This document shows, in pieces, positions 15,649 through 22,525 of a stretch of 22,525 bases of DNA. The stretch spans positions 1 to 22,525 of the forward strand of contig JAEZJQ010000097.1 in the NCBI GenBank assembly GCA_023436305.1, in the 5' to 3' direction. This DNA is from Bacillota bacterium (lineage in GTDB: Bacteria > Bacillota > UBA4882 > UBA8346). The notes beneath the pieces were generated by a model. That model saw only the letters and a list, made by a program, of their open reading frames with translations. It was not told the origin of the DNA and ran no database searches. The position numbers were made by a program, and so were the translations under genes. The first letter of the stretch is position 1. The number at the start of each line of letters is the position of its first letter.

Positions 15649-16497
15649 TTACTTTTTAGCAACCATACAAATTGTTTCGGACAATTCACTGTAATCTTTT
15701 CCTGTAACATCAGAAAAACACTTGATTTCTTGAAAACCAACGTTTACCATAAGCTCAGAAATAGAGTCTTTATTATAAAAATGGTCCCACAAACGATAAA
15801 CTTCAATATTCTCTTTTTCATCAAGAACAATATGCTGATCCAAATGGGTATCATTTTCCGGGTACATATAATTATTGGCATATAAACAAATATGAGGGTA
15901 TGGACGGTAAAACCCGGATTCTAAGTATTCCCAACTTGTTTCTTCCTTGATGTCGGAAAATCTTACGGGTGTAAATACATCAAAAACAAAATAACCACCT
16001 GGTTTGATAGAAGAATATGCTTTCTTAAGGATTAAATCTCTATCCTGATTTGAAAGCGCTCCTAAATCGCACCAAATAAGAATGGCTAAATCATATTCGT
16101 TTGAGTAATTAATTGTTAAGTAATCTTGATAAATGTAACGTATATCTAAACCATTTTTTATGGCTTGTTCTTTGGCATATTCAATGGACCGGCGGGAAAA
16201 ATCGATTCCGGTCACTTGATATCCGCACTGTGCAAACCTTTCGACATATAAACCGGGGCCACAACCTAAGTCTAATATTTGATCACCTCGTTCTATCCCA
16301 AGATATTCAACAATCCATTTTACTGAGGCATCAATAAAGCCAGGTTTTCGACTTGCAGCATCTATTTCCGGATCTAAATGGGCTGCGAGCATTCCTTTTG
16401 AGATATGCTCATCATCCCACAATGAAGCGGTACTTTTCTCAAAAAGAATTGGTTTTTTGGCGTATTCATACAACAGCTTAAAATTAAATTTATGCAA
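15649..16497 (-). CDS. class I SAM-dependent methyltransferase
   Basis: I start this at TTG 16497 (282 residues) because AAGGAG stands 7 bases upstream and the text becomes protein-like from there. The frame stays open 26 more codons upstream, but those are Arg-rich and cross a GC-rich hairpin. The SAM-binding motif I is ILDLGCGPGLYVERF (74-88), followed by acidic Asp99 in VTGIDFS. A motif-II-like LAILIWCDLGALS and motif III IKPGGYFVFDVF follow. The C-terminal third has the YRLWDHFYNKDSISELMVNVGF type seen in small-molecule methyltransferases. Substrate unknown. Confidence 0.88.
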   Translation of the reverse strand: MHKFNFKLLYEYAKKPILFEKSTASLWDDEHISKGMLAAHLDPEIDAASRKPGFIDASVKWIVEYLGIERGDQILDLGCGPGLYVERFAQCGYQVTGIDFSRRSIEYAKEQAIKNGLDIRYIYQDYLTINYSNEYDLAILIWCDLGALSNQDRDLILKKAYSSIKPGGYFVFDVFTPVRFSDIKEETSWEYLESGFYRPYPHICLYANNYMYPENDTHLDQHIVLDEKENIEVYRLWDHFYNKDSISELMVNVGFQEIKCFSDVTGKDYSELSETICMVAKK

Positions 16498-16520
16498 GTC
16501 TGTTCTCCTTTTTTGTGGTT

Positions 16521-16547
16521 GCCGCGCCCCGGGGACACGGTCGCGGC
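16521..16547. other. GC-rich hairpin in the methyltransferase leader
   Basis: GCCGCG (16521-16526) pairs exactly with CGCGGC (16542-16547), and CCCCGGGG (16527-16534) is a palindrome inside. On the + strand it is followed by GTTTTTCCC and could act as a terminator there; on the - strand it lies just before the AAGGAG site of the methyltransferase. It stands out from its A+T-rich surroundings. Confidence 0.45.
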
Positions 16548-16603
16548 GTTTTTCCCGTCGTATTTCAGATGTCACTTGATACTAAATATGTTTCGAAAGT
16601 CCA

Positions 16604-17314
16604 TTAGTCGCACAGACTCCGAGTGAACTTATGGTGCTCACACATAACCTCGAACTTCTCGTTAACCTCCATTATTACTTTAGCTACTTCAATATCCGGA
16701 GATACACGTCCGGTTTTACCAAACTTCTCGTTGTATTTGAGAAAAACGTCGTAAACTTTGATCGCGACAATCGCCAACTGAGATGAGGTACTCGGTACCC
16801 CGGCCGGAAAGCATTCAGCACGTTCCTGTAAGAACTTTGCCGCGGCTTGTACCGCTGAATGCTGGTCACGGTCATGCTTGGTGGGGTAACTGAATTTCCA
16901 GCGCCGTATGCGTTGAGTAATCAAAGCTTTGTCATCGGCGCCCGCTGCAATCCCTGCTGCGGTAAATATCCTACAGTCATAGTTGCGGCAAGTTAGAGGG
17001 CGATATTCATAGATAGAACACTGGTTATCGATCAGCATAGGGCAGCGACCGTGCATATCGTAACCTAACAGTACATTACCCTTGGGCAGACCGGGCGCCG
17101 GGAATAAGAGTTCTCTGGGTATCCGGGCAATGGTCTGGGTTTCTTCAGGCTTGATATGGATGAAGTAAGCTGACGTACAGCAGGCGTTGCACTCACCACA
17201 ATGCACGTTTATTCCGGTTTCTTTTATTAGCGCGTGGCGTGTACGACGAAGCCAGGAAGAAAAGCAGCCGGCCGGTAGATCTTGCTGCTCGGTCACATCT
17301 GTATCGTTATTCAT
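16604..17314 (-). CDS. YkgJ-family cysteine-cluster protein
   Basis: 236 residues from ATG 17314, with AGAAGGAA upstream. The family signature is complete: C39-x-x-C42-x-x-C45-C46 in HCGECNACC. About 60 residues later come GRCPMLIDNQCSIYEYRP and LTCRNYDCRIF, the second cysteine set. YkgJ proteins are thought to bind zinc or an Fe-S cluster; their function is not settled. The C-terminal third has no motif I know. It is upstream of the methyltransferase on the same strand with a 106-base gap, so co-transcription is possible. Confidence 0.85.
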   Translation of the reverse strand: MNNDTDVTEQQDLPAGCFSSWLRRTRHALIKETGINVHCGECNACCTSAYFIHIKPEETQTIARIPRELLFPAPGLPKGNVLLGYDMHGRCPMLIDNQCSIYEYRPLTCRNYDCRIFTAAGIAAGADDKALITQRIRRWKFSYPTKHDRDQHSAVQAAAKFLQERAECFPAGVPSTSSQLAIVAIKVYDVFLKYNEKFGKTGRVSPDIEVAKVIMEVNEKFEVMCEHHKFTRSLCD

Positions 17315-17461
17315 TTGGATTTTTCCTTCTTTATAGTGATAATATTCTCATTCCGGGCCCAGTCAGCAGGAATGGTGCTGTTCAACTAAACCTCTGTCGC
17401 GGTGGCTTTAGTTAGTGGATTAATCCCCTACATTAAATTTTCAACTCAGTCCGTTACCCAT

Positions 17462-17902
17462 TTAATTCCACAAAGTTATATCCATTCCTTTATGAGGGTT
17501 GTCAAATTTTTTGTGTTTTGTTGCTTTTTCGACTCCACCCTTTTGTCCTGGAGGTGATTTTATTAAAAAATAAGATTTGGGCGGGCTTTCTTCGGCGCTA
17601 TAAAGAAACCGGCGCGGGGAATTTAATTGGGTGGCGCTTTCCTGTTCGAAATAAGTGGCAAGATGGGCGTAATTGATGGTTCTCCGGCCTGTTTCATACC
17701 TAACACGATAACCGTTTCGTCGGGTGGTGAGGGCGTACCAGCAATTATCGATGAAACCTCTTTTGGAGGCGCACTTTCGCCAACGACTTGTGTTCGACCT
17801 CATGGGTCGAGTCTGTTGTATTTGCGGAAACTGAAATGGAGGGTTGACTAAATTCATAGAAACCTTTCGTTCATGAAGCGATTCAAATATATTTCCCCAC
17901 AT
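17462..17902 (-). CDS. doubtful arginine-rich ORF in a gene-poor gap
   Basis: The 646-base stretch 17315-17960 has no confident gene. It begins with an imperfect hairpin (AACTAAA at 17384-17390 against TTTAGTT at 17407-17413). Then comes this 146-codon open frame on the - strand, or about 131 codons from the internal ATG before MNLVNPPFQFP. The translation is rich in Arg, Ser and Pro (SRWRKCASKRG, RNGYRVRYETGRR) and ends in SPPGQKGGVEKATKHKK. That ending recalls out-of-frame translation of intergenic repeats rather than a folded protein. No homologous family comes to mind and no strong ribosome binding site precedes it. It may be a spurious ORF over a dispersed repeat. Confidence 0.25.
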   Translation of the reverse strand: MWGNIFESLHERKVSMNLVNPPFQFPQIQQTRPMRSNTSRWRKCASKRGFIDNCWYALTTRRNGYRVRYETGRRTINYAHLATYFEQESATQLNSPRRFLYSAEESPPKSYFLIKSPPGQKGGVEKATKHKKFDNPHKGMDITLWN

Positions 17903-17960
17903 GAAGGAAAAACGCTCATGTAAATCAAATATTCTCCAATATAATTAATTCAAATCGAAG

Positions 17961-18053
17961 ATGCTCCCCGAAGAGATTGCGCCCGGGATGAACCGTCCTA
18001 ACATCATCAGTGAAGATCATATAGAAAAGGCAATTAAATTAATTACCATTTAG
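17961..18053 (+). pseudogene. 30-codon C-terminal relic, unassigned
   Basis: ATG 17961 to TAG 18053 encodes LPEEIAPGMNRPNIISED and HIEKAIKLITI. It reads like the last helix-turn of a soluble protein, but there is no ribosome binding site and an in-frame stop lies four codons upstream. It ends 10 bases before the next gene's start. It resembles the 3' stumps elsewhere in this window; a chance ORF cannot be excluded. Confidence 0.3.
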
Positions 18054-18063
18054 AAGGTGAATC

Positions 18064-18834
18064 ATGATAACCGTTAAAAATACCCCCAACATGGCCGGAG
18101 TTGAAATTCGCGGCGATTTTTACGATTTCGAAAAGTTAGTGGACGCTTTTTATACGATAACGGCGAATGAGTTCGAGGACAAGCATAAAGGGTATATCCA
18201 CATCTCCACCCGGGTATTAGGGCTTTGCTATGATCTGAGACACGCCATGCAGGGCGATCGCGGCGTCGAACTGGTGGAGAATGGGATGGATGAAGAAAAA
18301 ATGAGGTTTCATTCCGTCATTGCTCCCCGGAATAATGTATATTACCAGTGCAAATACCTTTATCCCGAGATGTTTTTTGTGATGCTTGCCTTGAATGAAC
18401 TGGTGAAATTACGGATGAGAGAGCTTGTTAAATCCAAATATGAATATAATATTGCGTTTAATAAAGACGTGATCTGGGACGATAAAATAGCGACGATCCG
18501 ATCGTTTCAAGCGGAATTCGCCAAATGTGTCCGGGAAGCACTGACGGAAAACTCTTTTTCCCGCTGGATAAAGGTTATGAATAACGATTATATTTTTATT
18601 AAAGAGATTGCGGGTCAATATGTGGATCTGTTGAATATCAAATATCTTAAAATGAACAAGGAAAAGCGGCTCAAAAATCTAACGGTCATCGCCAAACGAA
18701 TCGCGGATTTCCAAGCTGATCCCGATTATCGCGAGATTAAAGAGGTTGTTGCCGAGGCAGTTAAGGAACATGGTTGTTCCGAAAGTGATATTCGTCTCGA
18801 GGGCATTGAATACCCGGAAGAGATATTGTGGTAG
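18064..18834 (+). CDS. uncharacterised protein, DUF6904-like
   Basis: 256-residue soluble protein; ATG 18064 follows AGAAGGTGA. It begins ITVKNTPNMAGVEIRGDFYD and has later blocks YIHISTRVLGLCYDLRHAMQG and NNVYYQCKYLYPEMFFVMLAL. From memory this order (a TPN.AGv.i.GdyyDf start, then LGlcYDlRHA) belongs to the family catalogued as DUF6904, found in Bacillota; I cannot check it here. No catalytic motif, signal peptide or membrane segment is visible. It is upstream of, and on the same strand as, the SDR gene. Confidence 0.7.
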   Translation: MITVKNTPNMAGVEIRGDFYDFEKLVDAFYTITANEFEDKHKGYIHISTRVLGLCYDLRHAMQGDRGVELVENGMDEEKMRFHSVIAPRNNVYYQCKYLYPEMFFVMLALNELVKLRMRELVKSKYEYNIAFNKDVIWDDKIATIRSFQAEFAKCVREALTENSFSRWIKVMNNDYIFIKEIAGQYVDLLNIKYLKMNKEKRLKNLTVIAKRIADFQADPDYREIKEVVAEAVKEHGCSESDIRLEGIEYPEEILW

Positions 18835-18951
18835 GTGTCGCGAACGTTTTAGACACACGAAAAGCACGAAAAAAGGAATATGGATTTCATCATAAATGAG
18901 CATCTTTATGCCCCGTAAACCCACTTGATTTTCAATCTCGAGGTGAACCCC

Positions 18952-19734
18952 ATGAATTTCGAAAACAAAATCTGCGTCGTCACCGGTGGCGCCAATGGAA
19001 TCGGCCTCTGTATCGTCAATGAATTTGCCATAAAGGGAGCAAAGGTCGCCTTTATCGATCTGGACAAAACAGCCGGGGAAAAAGCCCTGGCGAGTATCAA
19101 GGCGGGTGGCGCCGAAGGGCTGTTTTATTGGGGCGATATTGCCGGAAAAGAGACCTTGGAGAGCTTTGCCGGACAAGTCATTGAAACTTACGGCCGGGTC
19201 GATTATCTGATCAATAATGCCTGTTTAAGCCGGAAGGGCATCATTTCCGGTTGTGATTATGATGATTTTAATTATGTCTTAAAGGTAGGGGTAACTGCTC
19301 CCTATATGCTTGCCAAGCTGTTTCAGCATCATTTCGGCAAGGGTGGGGCCATTGTCAATATTTCCTCAACCCGAAAGCTAATGTCGCAGCAGGATACCGA
19401 AAGTTACACCGCCGCCAAGGGCGGCATATCCGCCTTGACCCACGCCCTGGCCGTCAGTCTCGCCGGTAAAGTGCGCGTAAACAGTATCAGTCCCGGCTGG
19501 ATCGATGTCAGCGCCAATTATGATGCAAGTTTTGAGAGCAAACAAAGCCTGGCTGATAAGCTCCAACATCCCGCCCGCCGGGTTGGTAAACCGCTTGATA
19601 TTGCCCGGGTAGTCATGTTCTTATGTGATGAGGAAAACGGGTTTATTACCGGTGAAAACATCACCGTGGACGGAGGCATGACCAAACTAATGATCTATAG
19701 TGGGGATTATGGCTGGGAATATGGAGAGCCTTAG
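18952..19734 (+). CDS. short-chain dehydrogenase/reductase (intact copy)
   Basis: 260-residue classical SDR, an NAD(P)-dependent oxidoreductase. I prefer ATG 18952, which follows GAGGTGA, to the ATG nine codons upstream. The Rossmann motif TGGANGIG is at 11-18 and NNA at 88-90. Ser138 or Ser139 (NISS) with Y152-xxx-K156 (SYTAAK) form the active site, and the tail has SPGWIDVS and TVDGG. Asp36 after the second strand (AFIDLD) favours NAD(H). Substrate unknown. Residues ~88-146 are duplicated downstream, and a relic of another gene begins within three bases of its stop. Confidence 0.92.
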   Translation: MNFENKICVVTGGANGIGLCIVNEFAIKGAKVAFIDLDKTAGEKALASIKAGGAEGLFYWGDIAGKETLESFAGQVIETYGRVDYLINNACLSRKGIISGCDYDDFNYVLKVGVTAPYMLAKLFQHHFGKGGAIVNISSTRKLMSQQDTESYTAAKGGISALTHALAVSLAGKVRVNSISPGWIDVSANYDASFESKQSLADKLQHPARRVGKPLDIARVVMFLCDEENGFITGENITVDGGMTKLMIYSGDYGWEYGEP

Positions 19735-19736
19735 GC

Positions 19737-19908
19737 TTCGTTGACGCTGTCGGGGATGAATATGCAAGAAATCCTTTGAATTCAGTGTTGGCATTAATTG
19801 ATGTTACCCATGCGTTTTTTCACTTTGATACGTTTAAAAATTTTAAAAAATTGGAAGAAAGGTGCGGTCAGTACGAAAAAGAAAGTTGCCATTATCGGTA
19901 ATAAGTAA
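19737..19908 (+). pseudogene. decayed fragment of the STAS/SpoIIAA-like gene (copy A)
   Basis: Three bases behind the SDR stop, a frame without start codon reads FVDAVGDEYARNPLNSVLAL and DVTHAFFHFDTFKNFKKL. This is the same text as residues ~33-75 of the intact gene at 22172 (FGAVEDEFEKNPLNSVLAL, DVTHAFFHFDTLKTFKKF). The A5 run at 19876-19880 holds one base too many, shifting the frame to a TAA at 19901; in the corrected frame a stop comes at 19908. Similarity ends around 19899. The 5' third and the 3' half are absent. Confidence 0.75.
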
Positions 19909-20153
19909 TCTCTAAAAAAAAGCGCCAAACCCGGTATTTTTCTTATGGCAACTACTTCCTCCCCCGGCAAACTTGGTCCCGGGACATTTAGGATGCTTAA
20001 GCCATTGATTGGGTTTCGTCAACTCGGAAAACAGGTGGAGACGGTAAGTGATTTACAGGTTTTAAAAGCATATAATATATTCAAAAGCAATACCCCACCC
20101 CGGCGTTTGCCGGGACAAACGGAAACGATGAAAAAGAAGTTGGAGGGTTATTT
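19909..20153 (+). other. non-coding gap before the flavodoxin fusion gene
   Basis: A 71-codon open frame (19945-20160, MATTSSPGKLGPGTFRMLK at its start) has no ribosome binding site and overlaps the next gene's start, so I do not call it a gene. A perfect 6-bp hairpin CCCGGC-GTTT-GCCGGG lies at 20099-20114 with no U-tract. AGTTGGAGGG at the end is the ribosome binding site of the next gene. Confidence 0.4.
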
Positions 20154-21110
20154 ATGGTAAAAACGTTGATATTATATCAAAGTAAATATGGCTTTACCGA
20201 AATGATCGCCAAAAGTTTGTCCCTTGTTCTGGGGCCTGCAAAATATTACAAAACATCCGAACTGAAAGGAAATTACAACGATTTTGAGGTTATAGTCATC
20301 TGTACGCCTGTTTATTCTGAAGTGGTTGACAATAATATCTTTGAGTATGTGACGAAAAATGCGGATTGGCTTAAACAGAAAAAAGTGGTTCTGATCTGTA
20401 CTTGCTTGGCAGAGAATAGGGCCGATCATTATTTGAAGCCTTTGAAAAACATTCTAGGACAAAGTGTTCGATTCGAGAAGGCCATTGGCGGAGAACTTTC
20501 CATCGATAAACTGAGCAAACCGGATTCCGAATTGCTCAAGCGGTTTTGCGATAAAACGGGATTTCCTTTCAAGGACCACCACCTGTTTAATAAGGGAAAA
20601 TTCATTGAACTAGCGCTCGATATTAAAAAAATTAAAGATGAAGGCCCAAAAGTCATGGAAGAGCCAATCCTTCGAACTCATATTGAGAATTTTATCAAAG
20701 ACCACAATACCTGTACTTTGGCTACCGGGCATGAAAAAAAAGTCAGAGCGACTCCCATTGAATATACATGGATGGATGATTGCCTCTATGTATTGAGCGA
20801 AGGGGGAGAGAAATTTGCGAACATCCTGTTAAACCCCAATGTTTCAGTATGTATTTATGATCCATATAAAAAAATGAATGAACTGGGTGGCATGCAGATC
20901 ATGGGGGTGGCGGAAATCGTCGATATAGGAAGCGATGAATATATTTCCTTATTGGCTCAAAAAGAATTGAAATTCGACCGGATAATTTCACTTCCAGTCG
21001 CTTTGAATCTCATAAAGATCAGGATTCAGACGATAGAGTTTTTATGGTCCGGGTTTGACAAACTAGGGTATGATGTAAAGCAAATCCTTTTTAACAAAGA
21101 AGTATTTTAA
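20154..21110 (+). CDS. flavodoxin domain fused to PNPOx-like FMN-binding domain
   Basis: 318 residues; ATG 20154 follows TTGGAGGG. Residues 1-~150 are flavodoxin-like: ILYQSKYGFTEMIAKSL contains the FMN phosphate loop, VICTPVYSEVVDNN a second loop and KKVVLICTCLAE the next strand. Residues ~170-300 are a pyridoxamine-5'-phosphate-oxidase-like split barrel: FIKDHNTCTLAT, RATPIEYTWMDDCLYVLSEG and VSVCIYDPYKKMNELGG. Such split barrels bind FMN or F420/heme and often reduce small molecules. The fusion could hold two flavins, or feed electrons from the flavodoxin half to the barrel. Both halves look complete. Substrate unknown. Confidence 0.85.
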   Translation: MVKTLILYQSKYGFTEMIAKSLSLVLGPAKYYKTSELKGNYNDFEVIVICTPVYSEVVDNNIFEYVTKNADWLKQKKVVLICTCLAENRADHYLKPLKNILGQSVRFEKAIGGELSIDKLSKPDSELLKRFCDKTGFPFKDHHLFNKGKFIELALDIKKIKDEGPKVMEEPILRTHIENFIKDHNTCTLATGHEKKVRATPIEYTWMDDCLYVLSEGGEKFANILLNPNVSVCIYDPYKKMNELGGMQIMGVAEIVDIGSDEYISLLAQKELKFDRIISLPVALNLIKIRIQTIEFLWSGFDKLGYDVKQILFNKEVF

Positions 21111-21125
21111 TAAATCTCTATAAAA

Positions 21126-21155
21126 TTGACAATAATATTGAACAGTTAATATGAA
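21126..21155 (+). promoter_or_regulatory. candidate sigma-A promoter for tspO-like gene
   Basis: A perfect TTGACA (21126-21131) and TATGAA (21150-21155) are separated by 18 bases, about 55 bases before the ATG of the TspO-like gene. Confidence 0.4.
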
Positions 21156-21211
21156 TCAATATTGGGTAGAATATCTCAAATGTCTAAAATTAGTCCGTGG
21201 ACGTGAACCGT

Positions 21212-21706
21212 ATGATCCAAGGTAAGGGTGACTGGAAGGAACATATTGTTGGTTTAATTATAAGCATCGCAATCGCTGAAGGGGTTGGAATTTTAAGTTC
21301 ATTATTTACCAAAGGTTCTATGCAACAATATCAACAACTAACACACCCTTCGTTTAGTCCTCCGGGTTGGATTTTCCCTATTGTCTGGAGCTTATTGTTT
21401 CTGCTGATGGGGATTGCAAGTTACAGGGTCTATCGTGAAGGCATCCAGAGAACGAATGTTAAAAATGCCTTGGGTTTTTATGTTGTACAGCTTATATTTA
21501 ATTTTTTCTGGACGATCATTTTTTTCAGTCTTAAGTTGAGAGGATTTGCTTTTATATGGATTATCATTTTATTGACGCTTATTATTATAACTGCGATGAG
21601 GTTTTACAAAATTGATAAATCGTCGGCATATTTAATGATCCCATATATACTCTGGGTAAGTTTTGCAAGCATTCTGAATTTCTCAATATGGCAACTAAAC
21701 AAATAA
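21212..21706 (+). CDS. TspO/MBR-family membrane protein
   Basis: 164 residues if ATG 21212 is the start; a GTG at 21197 is the alternative and neither has a good ribosome binding site. Five membrane helices are visible. Family motifs: SFSPPGWIFPIVWSLLFLLM (about residues 50-69), NFFWTIIFFSLKLRGFAF and PYILWVSFASILNFSIWQLN at the end. TspO proteins bind tetrapyrroles such as porphyrin, haem-related ligands or cholesterol and act in tetrapyrrole handling or stress signalling. The PPGW.FP.VW and W.sFA..LN.siW.LN residues are all kept, so it is probably functional. Confidence 0.93.
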   Translation: MIQGKGDWKEHIVGLIISIAIAEGVGILSSLFTKGSMQQYQQLTHPSFSPPGWIFPIVWSLLFLLMGIASYRVYREGIQRTNVKNALGFYVVQLIFNFFWTIIFFSLKLRGFAFIWIIILLTLIIITAMRFYKIDKSSAYLMIPYILWVSFASILNFSIWQLNK

Positions 21707-21733
21707 TACGAGAAATCCACCATAGTTCTTTTC

Positions 21734-21773
21734 ACAGGCGCCTGTTCTTGCCCGGGGCGGCAGTTCAGCTGCC
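21734..21773. repeat. perfect palindrome and hairpin at a duplication boundary
   Basis: ACAGGCGCCTGT (21734-21745) is a perfect 12-bp palindrome. GGCAG (21759-21763) and CTGCC (21769-21773) form a second stem with loop TTCAG. They lie between the TspO stop and the duplicated SDR piece, and may mark a breakpoint or end a transcript (no U-tract). Confidence 0.4.
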
Positions 21774-21835
21774 ATGAGCCCACCCGAAATAGAGCAATCA
21801 ATTAAATCAAATACTCCATCAATTTCCAAATTCTC

Positions 21836-22015
21836 CAATAATGCCTGTTTAAGCCGGAAGGGCATCATTTCCGGTTGTGATTATGATGATTTTAATTATA
21901 TATTAAAGGTGGGGGTAACCGCTCCCTATATGCTTGCCAAGCTGTTTCAGCATCATTTCAGCAAGGGTGGGGCCATTGTCAATATTTCCTCAACCCGAAA
22001 GCAAATATCGCAGCA
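21836..22015 (+). pseudogene. internal SDR fragment duplicated from 19212-19391
   Basis: 180 bases align without gaps to 19212-19391 with 7 mismatches that I counted. The frame encodes SDR residues ~88-146 (ACLSRKGIISGCDYDDFNY, then KVGVTAPYMLAKLFQHHF). The Rossmann motif and the Tyr/Lys active site are outside the piece, so no enzyme can be made. Several changes alter amino acids (V to I, G to S, L to Q, M to I), which suggests absence of selection. An open frame from 21774 to 22262 runs through it, but its ends are unrelated text. Sequence before and after the piece has no match to the intact SDR. Confidence 0.9.
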
Positions 22016-22104
22016 CCATTTCTTCAAACCACCTCTACGTGTTTCCATCGCCCCAATACTTTCGGTGAAGAAAAAATTTCAAACCAAATTTCCTGAATTT
22101 CCCC

Positions 22105-22132
22105 TTAACAATGAACCATCGAAGCCGATAAT
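22105..22132 (+). promoter_or_regulatory. candidate sigma-A promoter for the STAS-like gene
   Basis: TTAACA (22105-22110) and GATAAT (22127-22132) are separated by 16 bases, 40 bases before ATG 22172. Confidence 0.4.
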
Positions 22133-22171
22133 AATTATACAACCACACACACAAGACAGGAGGAGTTATAA

Positions 22172-22525
22172 ATGGAAGGAATTTCTACTATCATTGATCA
22201 TGAAAAGAAAATTTATGTTGTTGATTTTACTCATTGTGGAAAATCAAAGGAAGAAACTTTGAAACTGTTTGGCGCCGTAGAGGATGAGTTTGAAAAAAAT
22301 CCTTTGAATTCAGTGTTGGCATTAGTTGATGTCACCCATGCCTTTTTTCACTTTGATACGTTAAAAACTTTTAAAAAATTTCAAGAAAGGTGCAGTCAAT
22401 ACCAAAAGAAAGTTGCTGTTATCGGTTTAAAAGGCCTGCAGAAGACCGGTTTTAACTCCGTGGTCGGCTCAAATAAAAAGGGCTTAACAAAAGCTTTTGA
22501 CTCGGAAATGGAAGCCAAGGAATGG
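22172..22525 (+). CDS. STAS/SpoIIAA-like domain protein (copy B), cut by window edge
   Basis: ATG 22172 follows an excellent AGGAGGAG site, and 118 codons are open to the last base. The text runs DHEKKIYVVDFTHCGKS, then NPLNSVLALVDVTHAFFH, KKVAVIGLKGLQKTGFNSVV and AFDSEMEAKEW. This is the shape of small STAS/SpoIIAA-like proteins: an initial strand pair, LLLVDVTnA, then KvAVvGi.GiqK..ln.v and Fdt.eeA.eWL. The end of that pattern is almost reached, so only a few residues are probably missing. Members are uncharacterised; a regulatory or lipid-interaction role is possible. A decayed copy lies at 19737. Confidence 0.8.
   Translation, partial: MEGISTIIDHEKKIYVVDFTHCGKSKEETLKLFGAVEDEFEKNPLNSVLALVDVTHAFFHFDTLKTFKKFQERCSQYQKKVAVIGLKGLQKTGFNSVVGSNKKGLTKAFDSEMEAKEW

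Noticed and set aside
21774..22262. 162-codon ORF across the SDR fragment
   Set aside because: Only the middle 60 codons match anything; the flanks are unrelated text and the end overlaps the STAS-like gene, so the ORF is a chance extension of a fragment.
1..22525. A defence system, prophage, CRISPR array or biosynthetic cluster
   Set aside because: No Cas, restriction, integrase, transposase, capsid or megasynthase motifs were found; no regularly spaced repeats were seen.

Overview
The window looks like a chromosomal segment of a Gram-positive-type, probably anaerobic, Bacillota (Firmicutes) bacterium. The grounds are strong GGAGG-type ribosome binding sites before nearly every gene, a cobyric acid synthase, an EFR1-type flavodoxin/ferredoxin protein, a zinc-ribbon TopB, and several small Clostridia-like families. 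No rRNA, tRNA, CRISPR array, phage module or complete insertion sequence is visible. The genus cannot be told from the sequence alone.

Region 1 (1-8977, + strand, compact and moderately GC-rich): the 3' part of topoisomerase III (topB), an intergenic inverted repeat, a polytopic membrane protein resembling GT-C glycosyltransferase-like proteins, a short Sir2-family deacylase, a C-terminal relic of a short-chain dehydrogenase (SDR), a beta-carbonic-anhydrase-like protein, a secreted HExxH protein, cobyric acid synthase (cobQ) and a small nucleotidyltransferase-fold protein.

Region 2 (8970-12643, - strand, more A+T-rich): an alpha/beta hydrolase gene broken by a single-base frameshift, then a tight block transcribed leftward from 12643: GrpB-family protein, relic of a 2-oxoacid-dehydrogenase-type acyltransferase, ACC deaminase/D-cysteine desulfhydrase-like PLP enzyme, another C-terminal relic, and a QueG-like Fe-S protein. 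Complete genes and relics are joined by overlapping stop/start codons, which looks like an operon that lost gene bodies but kept their 3' ends and translational coupling.

Region 3 (12709-13788): a type I methionine aminopeptidase with its own consensus-like promoter, a structured leader and a probable terminator. A divergent promoter serves the GrpB block.

Region 4 (13837-17314, - strand, A+T-rich): EFR1-type ferredoxin/flavodoxin, a membrane-anchored DUF6544-like protein, a SAM methyltransferase and a YkgJ-type cysteine-cluster protein. These look like separately acquired accessory genes.

Region 5 (17315-22525): a gene-poor stretch with an arginine-rich doubtful ORF and a short relic, a DUF6904-like protein, an intact SDR, a flavodoxin-PNPOx fusion, a TspO/MBR membrane protein and the start of a STAS/SpoIIAA-like gene that runs off the window. 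A 180-bp internal piece of the SDR recurs 2.6 kb downstream at about 96% identity, and the STAS-like gene has a decayed copy just behind the intact SDR. The same gene pair is therefore present twice in complementary states of decay.

The window's main theme is gene decay and local duplication. I did not find a convincing new multi-gene system.
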